Assembly: GCA_034435675.1 (NCBI GenBank) | Contig: DAOTWP010000005.1 | Location: 1-19,680, forward strand | Length of the DNA: 19,680 nt | Reading direction: 5' to 3' | DNA from: DAOTWP01 sp034435675 | GTDB lineage: Bacteria; Chloroflexota; Anaerolineae; Aggregatilineales; Phototrophicaceae | In this document: in pieces, positions 7,609 through 15,258 of the stretch | How positions within the stretch are numbered: position 1 is the first letter of the stretch | Layout of the letters: each line of letters starts with the position of its first letter | The notes under the pieces: generated by a model | Database searches by the model: none | What the model saw: the letters and a program-made list of their open reading frames with translations, nothing else | What the model was told of the DNA's origin: nothing | Program-made: the position numbers and the translations under genes

Positions 7609-9615
7609 TTGTCCAGCCGCGTGGGATACACACTGGCAGTGATGCTGCTGCTGATTGGCACCGGACTGCGCATCTGGCAGCTTGCCGACCTGCCGCCCGG
7701 CGTCACCAATGATGAAGTCACCGATATTCGCATTATCGAAACCGTGCGTCAGGGGCGGATCGAGGTCTTTTATGATCTCGCTGGTGAAGGGCGTGAGGGG
7801 TTGTACCACGTCATCGTGGCGCTCGTGACAATTCTGTTTGGCGACTCGATTTTTGTCTACCGGCTGGTGGCGCTGGGGGCAGGGCTGATTACGCTGGCGC
7901 TGGTTTACGCGCTGACGACGCGGCTGTTCGGTCCGCTGGCAGGTGTGGCGGCAGCGGGGCTGATGGCGTCTACGTTCTGGATGGCGCTGCTGGCACGCGG
8001 CATCGGGCGCGAAACGCTGCTGCCGCTGCTGGTGGCGGCGGTGCTGCTGGCACAGGCGCGCGCGCTGCGTGCCTATGGCGATCTGGAACACGAGCCGAGT
8101 ACGGTCTGGTTTGCGGCGCTGGGCGGGCTGCTGGGGCTGGGCTTTTACCTGCACCCGGATAACTTCGTCATCGTGCTGATGAGCATGGTTTTTATCGCCT
8201 TTATGGTACTCACGCGCCAGTCCACGATGACACGGCGCATCCTCAGTTACACCAATTTTGCTATTCTGGTGATGGTCATCATCGCCATGCCCTACCTGAT
8301 TTCGACCATCCGCCTGCCCGAACTGTCCGGCGCGGGGCGCGTGTTTGGCAGCTACAGCGGCGGTGTGCTGCGTTCGACGCTGGTCGGGGTAGGGGCGCTG
8401 GGGCTGGGCGGTGACCTAAACCCGGTGCATAACCTGCCGGGACGCCCGCTGACCGATGTAATCAGTTTTGCGCTGCTGCTGCTGGGCACGGGCGTGGCGC
8501 TGCGTTACTGGCGGCAGCCACGTTTTGCGCTGCCGCTGGTGGCGCTGGCGGCGCTGCTGCCCCCTGCCGTCCTGACACCCCATAACCCCGATTTTCTTTC
8601 GCTCACGGCGCTGCTGCCGGTGTTTGCCCTGTTCTTCGGCGCGGGAGTCAACGCGGCACACGCGGCGCTGCCCCGGCGCGCGCGCCCGCTGGTGGTGTCC
8701 GGGCTGCTGGCGCTGCTGCTGGTCAACGCGGGCTGGTCGGCAAGTGATTTGTTCACCCGCTGGTCCGCGCAGCCTGCCGTGCAGACCGCCTATCACACCC
8801 GCCAGCAGGCAGTCGCCCGCTATCTGGACAGCACGGCGGCACAGGTTCCCACGGTGTTATGCAGCCCTGATCCGGCGGCGAGCCTCAACACCGATGCGCT
8901 CAGCAGTGCTGATTTAATTTTGCTGATGTCGCAGCAGAGTTTTGTGCTGCGGCGGGTGGACTGTGGCAGCGGGCTGCTGCTGCTCAACGGCGGCGAAGCG
9001 CAGCAGGTGGTGCTGGCAGATGTTGATACGCTCAGCACGGCGCATCCGCAGGTGCAGCGCTGGCTGAGTCTGGGCACGTTTGTACCAGCCGCCGATGACG
9101 CGATATTGCGGCTGGAAGTTGCCGCGCCGCTTGCCGACCAGATTGGCTTGTTCAGCAGCACGGTGCAGGTGCGTTATGCGCCAGAAGCGCCGGGCGGCAG
9201 TGACAGTGTCAGCACACCGGTTTCGCTAGCGGGCAACCTCACGTTTCTGGGCTACGAACTGCCTGGCGGCGGCTCGTATCCGCCTGGCGGTATTGTCACG
9301 CTGGTGACTTACTGGCGCATTGACGGCGAAGTCCCCCGCGATTTGCGGTTTTTCGCGCATGTGCTTAACGACCCCGGCGCGCGCCCGGTGGCGCAGCGTG
9401 ATACGATCAGCGTTGTGCCGCGCCAACTGCGTTCACGCGATATTCTGATGCAGATCACGTTCATCGAACTACCTGCCTCCATTCCTCCCGGCGAGTACAG
9501 CCTGTCGGTAGGGGCGTATCAGGGGGCAGACCGCCAGCGTCTGAGCGTGCTGGATAACGGGCAGCCGCGCGGGGATCGCCTGTTCCTGAGCAGCATTAGC
9601 ATCGGGCAGAACTGA
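7609..9615 (+). CDS. GT39/PMT-type polytopic glycosyltransferase with C-terminal extracytoplasmic domain
   Basis: TTG 7609 is chosen (668 residues) because GGAG (7597-7600) lies 8 bp upstream and codon use before it looks non-coding; GTG 7549 would give 688 residues. The first half is a string of transmembrane helices. The first loop carries LPPGVTNDEVTD with the Asp35-Glu36 pair expected for the catalytic acid of GT-C enzymes of the PMT/ArnT type, which move a sugar from a polyprenyl-phosphate donor to an acceptor outside the membrane. After the last helix (RARPLVVSGLLALLLVNAG) about 290 residues follow outside the membrane, ending in a beta-sandwich-like segment (FLGYELPGG, TLVTYWRIDG, FFAHVLND, IPPGEYSLSVGAY) resembling domains attached to GT39 proteins in Chloroflexota. 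Donor and acceptor are unknown. The ribonuclease Z gene starts 2 bp downstream, so the two share a transcript. Confidence 0.8.
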   Translation: MSSRVGYTLAVMLLLIGTGLRIWQLADLPPGVTNDEVTDIRIIETVRQGRIEVFYDLAGEGREGLYHVIVALVTILFGDSIFVYRLVALGAGLITLALVYALTTRLFGPLAGVAAAGLMASTFWMALLARGIGRETLLPLLVAAVLLAQARALRAYGDLEHEPSTVWFAALGGLLGLGFYLHPDNFVIVLMSMVFIAFMVLTRQSTMTRRILSYTNFAILVMVIIAMPYLISTIRLPELSGAGRVFGSYSGGVLRSTLVGVGALGLGGDLNPVHNLPGRPLTDVISFALLLLGTGVALRYWRQPRFALPLVALAALLPPAVLTPHNPDFLSLTALLPVFALFFGAGVNAAHAALPRRARPLVVSGLLALLLVNAGWSASDLFTRWSAQPAVQTAYHTRQQAVARYLDSTAAQVPTVLCSPDPAASLNTDALSSADLILLMSQQSFVLRRVDCGSGLLLLNGGEAQQVVLADVDTLSTAHPQVQRWLSLGTFVPAADDAILRLEVAAPLADQIGLFSSTVQVRYAPEAPGGSDSVSTPVSLAGNLTFLGYELPGGGSYPPGGIVTLVTYWRIDGEVPRDLRFFAHVLNDPGARPVAQRDTISVVPRQLRSRDILMQITFIELPASIPPGEYSLSVGAYQGADRQRLSVLDNGQPRGDRLFLSSISIGQN

Positions 9616-9617
9616 CC

Positions 9618-10643
9618 ATGTTTGAACTCGTTTTCCTCGGCACGTCGGCAATGGCACCCTCGGTGCATCGCGGGTTGTCTGCGCAGGCAGTGCTGGCGGG
9701 CGAGCTGCGCTTTCTGGTGGACTGTGGCGAAGGCACGCAGCGGCAGATTTTGCGCAGCGGGATTGGTTTCAAGAAGCTCAATCGCATTCTGCTGACCCAC
9801 GCCCATCTGGATCATATTCTGGGCTTGGGCGGGCTGATTTCTACGCTGGTGCGCGGCGAGGACGTTGACGACATCGAAATCTGGGGGGGCAAGGCGACGA
9901 TTGACCGCGTGCAAACGCTGCTGTATGACGTGGTGCTGCGCCCCAAACGACCGCCTGCCGGGCTGCACCTGATTGACATTTCCCATCCCGGCGAGATCAT
10001 CAAGGCGCGGCAGTTCACGGTCAGCGCGTTTCCCGTGCAGCATCGTGGACCGGGCTGCTTTGGCTATGTCTTTCAGGAAAAGACGCATACGCCGTTTCTG
10101 GTGGATCAGGCAGAGGCGCTGGGTGTGCCCGCCGGACCCGAACGCGGGCGGCTGGTGCGCGGCGAAACGGTGACGCTGGCAGACGGGCGCGTGATTACGC
10201 CGGACAGGGTGCTGGGCGCAACACAGCGCGGCGTGAAGCTGGCAATCACTGGTGATCTGGGGCGCACGGACACGGTCGTCGAGGCTGTGCGCGATGCGGA
10301 TGTGCTGGTCTGCGAGGCGACGTTTATGGAAACCGAACGCGAAGAGGCAGAGGCATTCCGCCATTTGACGGCACGGCAGGCGGCGGAGCTGGCACGCGCT
10401 GCCGGTGTGCGCACGCTGATTCTGACGCATATTTCGCGGCGCTACCGGGAGCGCGATGTGCTGGAAGAAGCGCAGCGTTTTTTCCCCGATACGGTGATCG
10501 CCCGCGATCTGGATCATTTTGTGCTGCGGCGCGGGCAGCCGGTGGAAAGGTTGCCCCGCCAGTCGCACAGCTTCAGCCACACGCCCGAAGACGAAGTGGT
10601 TGATGAGTCCGCCATTGATTTTCCGCCCGACGCGGAAGCATAA
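9618..10643 (+). CDS. rnz: Ribonuclease Z (tRNA 3'-processing endonuclease)
   Basis: The product has 341 residues, starting at ATG 9618, 2 bp after the glycosyltransferase stop. It is a metallo-beta-lactamase-fold nuclease that removes 3' trailers from tRNA precursors in the cytoplasm. The family start FLGTSAMAPS is followed by the zinc-binding HAHLDH at residues 61-66 (His61, His63, Asp65, His66). FPVQHRGPGCFGYVF supplies a further ligand His, ITGDLGRTD the bridging Asp and LILTHIS the last His. The RNase Z exosite region (LRPKRPPAG, residues about 112-120) is present. About 25 residues rich in His, Ser and acidic residues trail the fold. No strong Shine-Dalgarno is seen, consistent with coupling to the upstream gene. 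Confidence 0.93.
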   Translation: MFELVFLGTSAMAPSVHRGLSAQAVLAGELRFLVDCGEGTQRQILRSGIGFKKLNRILLTHAHLDHILGLGGLISTLVRGEDVDDIEIWGGKATIDRVQTLLYDVVLRPKRPPAGLHLIDISHPGEIIKARQFTVSAFPVQHRGPGCFGYVFQEKTHTPFLVDQAEALGVPAGPERGRLVRGETVTLADGRVITPDRVLGATQRGVKLAITGDLGRTDTVVEAVRDADVLVCEATFMETEREEAEAFRHLTARQAAELARAAGVRTLILTHISRRYRERDVLEEAQRFFPDTVIARDLDHFVLRRGQPVERLPRQSHSFSHTPEDEVVDESAIDFPPDAEA

Positions 10644-10809
10644 GCGCAGTTTGCGGATAATCCGGACTGACGCGGATGTGTCGCCGGTTTTCGCCTGCTG
10701 GTGCGGGACTGCCTGCTCTGATTTATGAGTACCGTCACGCGCCAACCGGCGGATGTTTTTACCTCGAAAGCGCCAGTGAATGACCGGTTTTTAGTACAGG
10801 GGATGCAGT

Positions 10810-11451
10810 GTGGACGAGCATACTCACGAACAACTCGAAAAGTATGTCGCGGCGCTGTTCGCGCCGGAAGATGCGGCGCTGCTGGCGGCACAGCAGCATG
10901 CTGACGCGCACGGGCTGCCGGACCTCAGCCTGATGGCGCACGAGGCACGCATGCTGCAATGGCTGCTGCGGCTGGTGGGGGCGCGTAAGGTGGTCGAAAT
11001 CGGCACCCTGGGCGGTTACAGCGGCATCTGGCTGGCGCGCGCCCTGCCACCAGACGGCAGGCTGTATACGCTGGAGGTCTATGACAAATATGCACAGGTC
11101 GCCCGCGAGAATTTCGCGCGTGCCGGGGTGGCGGCGCGTGTTGAACTGGTCGAAGGCGACGCCGCTGCCAGCCTGCGCGAGCTTGCTGCGTATGCGCCGT
11201 TCGATGCCGTGTTCATTGACGCCGACAAGCGCGGCTACCCGGAATATCTGCGCTGGGCAGTCGAGCATTTGCGCCCCGGTGGGCTGCTGGCGGCGCACAA
11301 CGCGCTGCGGCACGGGCGCGTGGTCGCCCCGCAGGGCGAGGACGACCACACGATGGATGCGTTCAACCGCGCGCTGGCAGCAGACCCGCGCATGGAGAGC
11401 ACGCTGATTATGGCAGGCGACGGCATGGCAGTCGGCTTCAAACGCGCCTGA
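10810..11451 (+). CDS. Class I SAM-dependent O-methyltransferase, CCoAOMT/COMT-like
   Basis: The product has 213 residues, starting at GTG 10810 with AGGGGA (10797-10802) as ribosome site. The fold is the compact Rossmann methyltransferase: an N-terminal helical region, SAM motif VVEIGTLGGYSGIWLA, LYTLEVYDKYAQVAREN with the ribose-binding acidic residue, and VFIDADKRGYPEY. The family methylates hydroxyls of catechol-like or caffeoyl-CoA-like substrates using a divalent metal held by two Asp and one Asn. Here the first Asp is present (Asp137) and the Asn is present (Asn164), but the second Asp position reads His163 (AAHNAL instead of the usual DN pair). Metal use or specificity may therefore differ. 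It follows rnz after 166 bp and may be separately transcribed. Bacterial members are often unassigned to a pathway. Confidence 0.88.
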   Translation: MDEHTHEQLEKYVAALFAPEDAALLAAQQHADAHGLPDLSLMAHEARMLQWLLRLVGARKVVEIGTLGGYSGIWLARALPPDGRLYTLEVYDKYAQVARENFARAGVAARVELVEGDAAASLRELAAYAPFDAVFIDADKRGYPEYLRWAVEHLRPGGLLAAHNALRHGRVVAPQGEDDHTMDAFNRALAADPRMESTLIMAGDGMAVGFKRA

Positions 11452-11467
11452 TAGCTGTGCCAGGGCA

Positions 11468-12037
11468 TCACACGGGCAGGTATTCGCGGCGCAGCAGGCT
11501 AAACTGCTTGATGTCCACAAAGCGCCCGTGCTCAAAACAGCGTTCGCGCCAGGTGCCCTCATAGGTGAAGCCCAGCTTACGCAGCACCGCCTCTGAACCG
11601 AGGTTGCCCGCCGTGCAGTCGGCTTCGATACGGTGGAGGTCCAGGTTCAGAAAGCACCAGCGCACCAGCGCTTGCGCGGCTTCGGTCACATAGCCCTGCC
11701 GCCAGTGGTCGCGGATCAGATCATAACCGATTTCGGCATGACGGTTATCGCGGTTCCAGCGGTGAAAACCGATTGTGCCCATCAGCGTGTCGTCGGTTTG
11801 GAGCGTTATCGCCCAGCGCACCCCGTTTTTCTGGTCGAACATCTCCCCGAGCCAGTCAATCATCCCAACCGCCTGTTCTGTTGTCGTAACCGGCGGGTCT
11901 AAATCCAGATAGGTCAGCACGTCCGGGTCGCCAAACAGCCGGATGATCGCCGGGGCGTCTGCGCGGGTAATCTGCCGCAGACGCAGGCGTTCGGTTTCCA
12001 GCAGTGGGAAATACGAGAAGTCATAGACAGTGATCAT
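11468..12037 (-). CDS. GNAT-family N-acetyltransferase, RimJ/RimL type
   Basis: The product has 189 residues from ATG at 12037-12035, with AAAGG about 10 bp upstream. The open frame continues to 12175, but those extra 46 residues look non-coding. Family hallmarks: LETERLRLRQITRADAPAI at the N-terminus, RWAITLQTDDTLMGTIGFH, AEIGYDLIRDHWRQGYVTEAAQALVRW (the acetyl-CoA pyrophosphate loop region, residues about 107-133), HRIEADCTAGNLGSEAVLRKLGF and YEGTWRERCFEHGRFVD. Such enzymes acetylate alpha-amino groups of ribosomal proteins or other small amines; the target here is unknown. The gene converges on the O-methyltransferase with a 16-bp gap and is transcribed away from the A+T-rich region to its right. 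Confidence 0.88.
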   Translation of the reverse strand: MITVYDFSYFPLLETERLRLRQITRADAPAIIRLFGDPDVLTYLDLDPPVTTTEQAVGMIDWLGEMFDQKNGVRWAITLQTDDTLMGTIGFHRWNRDNRHAEIGYDLIRDHWRQGYVTEAAQALVRWCFLNLDLHRIEADCTAGNLGSEAVLRKLGFTYEGTWRERCFEHGRFVDIKQFSLLRREYLPV

Positions 12038-12182
12038 TGGAAAGCTGCCTTTCGGGTTCAGTTTGCGGGTGCAGGTTATGCGTGCAGGCGATATTGATTG
12101 TACCGGTGATGCATTGCGGAAACGAGGCTGTTGCCCCACAACGGCGCTGGCGAAAGACTGGCGGGGGCGGTTCACACGCGGC

Positions 12183-12211
12183 TTGACCTCTTAGTGAAAT
12201 TACATTATGCT
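12183..12211 (+). promoter_or_regulatory. Candidate sigma70-type promoter with overlapping dyad
   Basis: TTGACC (12183-12188) and TATGCT (12206-12211) are separated by 17 bp. The dyad AATTACA (12198-12204), TTATGC, TGTAATT (12211-12217) covers the -10 region, and ATGCTGTAA occurs twice, 12 bp apart (12207-12215 and 12219-12227). This is the arrangement expected of a repressor operator. The downstream leader to ATG 12473 would be about 250 nt. Confidence 0.45.
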
Positions 12212-12227
12212 GTAATTAATGCTGTAA

Positions 12228-12472
12228 GTATTTTACCGGGATTCTGAAGGCGGTATCCAGTCGGACTGTTCATTTGTCTGCATGTAGTTCTGCGTCGCAA
12301 TCGAGAAGCAGCGTTGAGCGGAGTAGGGCGGAGATCAGTTAACAGGTAAGGCATAGACCTGCTGACTGAATGTACCGTTGCGTTCAGGGGCATCCGAAAC
12401 GGCTTCGAAAATGCAAGCCGCACGCTCCAGATGTGGAAATCCGTTCCGCGCTAATGAACGGAGGCAAACTCC
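12228..12472 (+). other. Untranslated leader of the A+T-rich glycosyltransferase gene
   Basis: No gene is seen. A two-part hairpin is possible: TCAGT 12335-12339 with ACTGA 12365-12369, and inside it CAGGT 12343-12347 with ACCTG 12357-12361, loop of 9. GGAGG at 12460-12464, 8 bp before ATG 12473, is the ribosome site. Confidence 0.4.
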
Positions 12473-14080
12473 ATGGCTTCTCCTGCGGATGCGCCAGAGT
12501 GTCAGAATTCCTTCAACCCGGCAATCGCTATCCTTGTTGTGCTGGGCTTGTGGCTACGGATTGGCTACTTCCTGTTTAACTTCCGTGCTGAGTATGATCC
12601 CGCAATTACTTATCTCGCCGCAACAGGCAATCAGGTGGCTTACATTCAGGTGGTTGACTCCGCTATTGCGGCGGGTACACCCCTGACAACCGGTTCAATC
12701 CGCGCACTGTTTTTCCCAGGGGTGGTAGATTTTCAACCGTTCATAGTGACAGAAAATCTCTATGCTACCGATGTGCATCCACCGCTTTATTTCATTTTGA
12801 CGAACCTCTGGTTTTCAGTGTTCGGTGCTGGTCACATTGCCATTGCATGTTTTCTGAATCTCCTGTTTGATGGATTGTCACTGCTTCTCCTATACGTTGG
12901 TGTCAGGAGAATTCTGGGGGCAAAGATCGCCGCGAACACAGCCATACTGCTATGGTTGTTCAGCCCGGCGGTGCTGGAATCCTCGTTGTTCGCACGGCAA
13001 TATGCGCTTGGGGCAACCCTGGCAATTGCGCTGGTGGTGAGCTTCTATCTGTTGTTTACCGAGAATAAACGCCAGTATCTTTATGTGACGGTTGCCGCAA
13101 CAACACTGGGCATGCTGACCCATTACTGGTTTGCTGCGCTGGGGTTCGGGCTGGGGCTATGGGGTATCGGAAGGGTCTTGAAAGATCGTCGATTGCTGCT
13201 CCCGCTGCTGGTTTATGCGGCGACGGGCGCTGCTGTCGTGGTGTTCTGGTTGGCACTCGGTTTTCTGGATCAGGTGACTTCTAAAGTTCCTGATATCGGC
13301 GCAGCAGGCGTACAGTCCATTCCAGCAATCGCCAGCGAAGCGCTTAGTGGTCTGGCGAACTGCTGCGCTCCTGACCGTGTCTGGTGGGTTATCGAATCCG
13401 CCTGCGCGCTGGCGCATCTGGACGCCAGCGTTATCAGCGCGTTTTTGAAAATTGGGGTTGTTGTGGGGTGTGGTACACTGGTAGTGTTGTACTACCATTA
13501 TCGCATACGCACTTCCAGCAGCGCTGAAAAGGGTTACCTGCGTTATGTGATCTTTGTTGCGCTCGTTAGCTATGTTGTCTTCATCACCCCCTCGTTTCTG
13601 CTGCATTTAGGGAAAAACGATGCGAAATACTTGTTCTTTTGGTGGCCCTTGGTCTTGACAGGACTGGCAATCCTGCTGGATGGAAGTCGTTTTCGGCTGG
13701 TGGTTGTCGGCTATTTCGTGCTGGTATCAACGGTCAGCATCATGCTTGATATCGTCGGATCGTATTATCGAACTGAACTGGATGTATTGACCGACGCCCC
13801 TCTGATTGTAGTGGATACAACGGAACGGGGATTCCTGGGATCGCTAACGTATTATCTACCGGAGGGCATCCGCATTTTGCCTGTCCTGCCCGAATTGCCT
13901 GCTTCGCTGGCAGAACCTTTGCCCCCGGCGTTTGTGCTGGTACTAAAAACCCACACGCTTGCCGAAATGATCGAATATCTGGACACGCTGACAACCTTTG
14001 ACTCCACCGCCTGTGTGTTTGAAAACAAGCCCCGCACAGTTCCGGTTACTGAGGACGTCTATTCTGTCGCTTGCAGATAG
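12473..14080 (+). CDS. GT-C/GT39-like polytopic membrane glycosyltransferase, A+T-richer than neighbours
   Basis: The product has 535 residues, starting at ATG 12473 with a strong GGAGG ribosome site. About ten hydrophobic helices make up residues 15-430, and a C-terminal soluble part of about 115 residues follows. The diagnostic element is ATDVHPPLYFILTNLW after the first extracytoplasmic loop, close to the HPPLYY motif of PMT/GT39 proteins (Dol-P or polyprenyl-P-sugar dependent). An acidic residue in the first loop (FRAEYDPAITY) is the likely catalytic position. LFARQYALGATLA matches the helix after the second loop in this family. Codon use is much less biased (frequent TTG, TAT, ATT, TTT) than in flanking genes, suggesting recent acquisition or relaxed selection. 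It appears to be a single-gene unit; acceptor and sugar are unknown. Confidence 0.75.
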   Translation: MASPADAPECQNSFNPAIAILVVLGLWLRIGYFLFNFRAEYDPAITYLAATGNQVAYIQVVDSAIAAGTPLTTGSIRALFFPGVVDFQPFIVTENLYATDVHPPLYFILTNLWFSVFGAGHIAIACFLNLLFDGLSLLLLYVGVRRILGAKIAANTAILLWLFSPAVLESSLFARQYALGATLAIALVVSFYLLFTENKRQYLYVTVAATTLGMLTHYWFAALGFGLGLWGIGRVLKDRRLLLPLLVYAATGAAVVVFWLALGFLDQVTSKVPDIGAAGVQSIPAIASEALSGLANCCAPDRVWWVIESACALAHLDASVISAFLKIGVVVGCGTLVVLYYHYRIRTSSSAEKGYLRYVIFVALVSYVVFITPSFLLHLGKNDAKYLFFWWPLVLTGLAILLDGSRFRLVVVGYFVLVSTVSIMLDIVGSYYRTELDVLTDAPLIVVDTTERGFLGSLTYYLPEGIRILPVLPELPASLAEPLPPAFVLVLKTHTLAEMIEYLDTLTTFDSTACVFENKPRTVPVTEDVYSVACR

Positions 14081-14176
14081 CAGGCAGGGAGGGCGGTACA
14101 GGCGACGATGAATGCAGGACCGTTCTTGGGCTGACTCCGGCGTAATCTAGATCACCGGCAGTGCAAATTGCGCAGG

Positions 14177-14206
14177 TTGCCCTGCACACGGGCGCGCGGG
14201 TAGAAT
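14177..14206 (+). promoter_or_regulatory. Candidate promoter of the short-chain dehydrogenase gene
   Basis: TTGCCC (14177-14182) and TAGAAT (14201-14206) are spaced by 18 bp. The -10 lies inside the perfect dyad CGGGTA-GAA-TACCCG (14197-14211). Transcription would begin near 14213, which rules out the longer GTG 14161 reading and supports ATG 14248. Confidence 0.45.
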
Positions 14207-14247
14207 ACCCGACGATTGCCCGTGTTGGGTGCAAAATGAGGAACAGG

Positions 14248-15132
14248 ATGAGCACAGCGAGGACGATTCTGATTACAGGCACGACCAGCGGCATCGGGAT
14301 GGCGACGGCGAAACTGCTGGATGCGCGGGGCTGGCGGGTGTTTGCCGGGGTGCTGCCGGACGAGGATACCGGTGCGCTGCTGGCGGGGGCATCTTCGCGG
14401 CTGACAGTGCTGCCGCTGGACATCACCGACCCGGTGCTGATTGCCGATGCTGCCGCCCGTATTGCGCAGGCGGTGGGCGCGGAGGGACTGCATGCGCTGC
14501 ACAACAACGCCGGCTATCCGCTGACCGGACCGCTGGAGTTCCTGCCGCTGGAGGCATTGCAGCAGCAGTTCAGCGTGAACGTGGTCGGGCATGTGCGCGT
14601 AACACAGGCGCTGCTGCCGCTGCTGCGGATGGCAGCGGCAAAGGACGGTGGCGCGCGGATCGTCAACACAGTGTCGGTACTGGGGCGCATCGCGCTGCCG
14701 TTTACTGGCGCGTACAGCATGAGCAAGTTTGCGATGGAGGCATTTACCGACGCGCTGCGCAACGAACTTGCGCCGTGGAATATTCAGGTCAGCGCGATTG
14801 AGCCGGGTTCTGTGGCAACACCGTTTTTTCACCGTGCCGAAGAAAGCATGGACATGGTGCGCAGGACGTTCAGCTCGCGGGCAGAGGCGCTCTATGGTGA
14901 CCTGCTGGCGAAATCGTCCGAGGTCAGCAGCAGCATGACCGCCAGCGCGCTGCCGCCGGAAGCGGTTGCCGGGGTGGTGCTGAAGGCGCTGACCGACCCG
15001 CGCCCCAAAACGCGCTATCTTGTCGGGCGCGAGGCGCGTATTCTGGCATTTTTCGCGCACTGGTTTGGGGACCGGCGGCGCGATCGGGCGATCCTGCGCC
15101 AGTACGGCGTCAGGACGCCCGGCGGTCGTTAG
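14248..15132 (+). CDS. Classical short-chain dehydrogenase/reductase
   Basis: The product has 294 residues from ATG 14248 with GAGGA at 14238-14242; ATG 14236 (4 residues longer) is the alternative. It is an NAD(P)-dependent oxidoreductase of the classical SDR type: nucleotide-binding TGTTSGIG at residues 10-17, NNAG at 86-89, structural Asn111, catalytic Ser143, Tyr156 and Lys160 (YSMSK). The C-terminal third after EPGSVATPFFHRAEESMD is long for a classical SDR, resembling SDRs acting on retinol- or steroid-like or other lipophilic substrates. The substrate cannot be deduced. It lies 126 bp upstream of fabI, which has its own leader, so common function in lipid metabolism is only suggestive. 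Confidence 0.87.
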   Translation: MSTARTILITGTTSGIGMATAKLLDARGWRVFAGVLPDEDTGALLAGASSRLTVLPLDITDPVLIADAAARIAQAVGAEGLHALHNNAGYPLTGPLEFLPLEALQQQFSVNVVGHVRVTQALLPLLRMAAAKDGGARIVNTVSVLGRIALPFTGAYSMSKFAMEAFTDALRNELAPWNIQVSAIEPGSVATPFFHRAEESMDMVRRTFSSRAEALYGDLLAKSSEVSSSMTASALPPEAVAGVVLKALTDPRPKTRYLVGREARILAFFAHWFGDRRRDRAILRQYGVRTPGGR

Positions 15133-15166
15133 CGCGGCGGTGGAGATGGCTCACCGTAGCGTATCA

Positions 15167-15197
15167 ACGTTACCAGTGTTACAGTAAGCACGTTACC
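15167..15197 (+). promoter_or_regulatory. Repeats upstream of fabI, possible regulator site
   Basis: ACGTTACC occurs at 15167-15174 and again at 15190-15197, 23 bp apart start to start. Between them is the near-palindrome GTGTTACAGTAAGCAC (15177-15192), whose core TTACAGTAA is symmetric. The cluster lies in the 126-bp gap before fabI. Fatty-acid genes are commonly repressed by FapR or TetR-type regulators, but this sequence matches none I know. Confidence 0.35.
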
Positions 15198-15258
15198 GGC
15201 AACCGGGGCGGGGCTGCGAGCGGATGCCCTTTTTACGAGCAGAGCAGGAGGTGTTCTG

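Noticed and set aside
9519..10745. 408-codon minus-strand ORF covering ribonuclease Z
   Set aside because: The plus strand encodes unmistakable RNase Z motifs; the minus frame is a compositional shadow with no domain.
12038..12175. Upstream extension of the acetyltransferase to 12175
   Set aside because: The added residues do not resemble the family, and ATG 12037 has a ribosome site directly before the conserved N-terminus.
14161..14247. GTG 14161 as start of the SDR
   Set aside because: It lies upstream of the likely promoter and lacks a ribosome site; the SDR fold begins right after ATG 14248.
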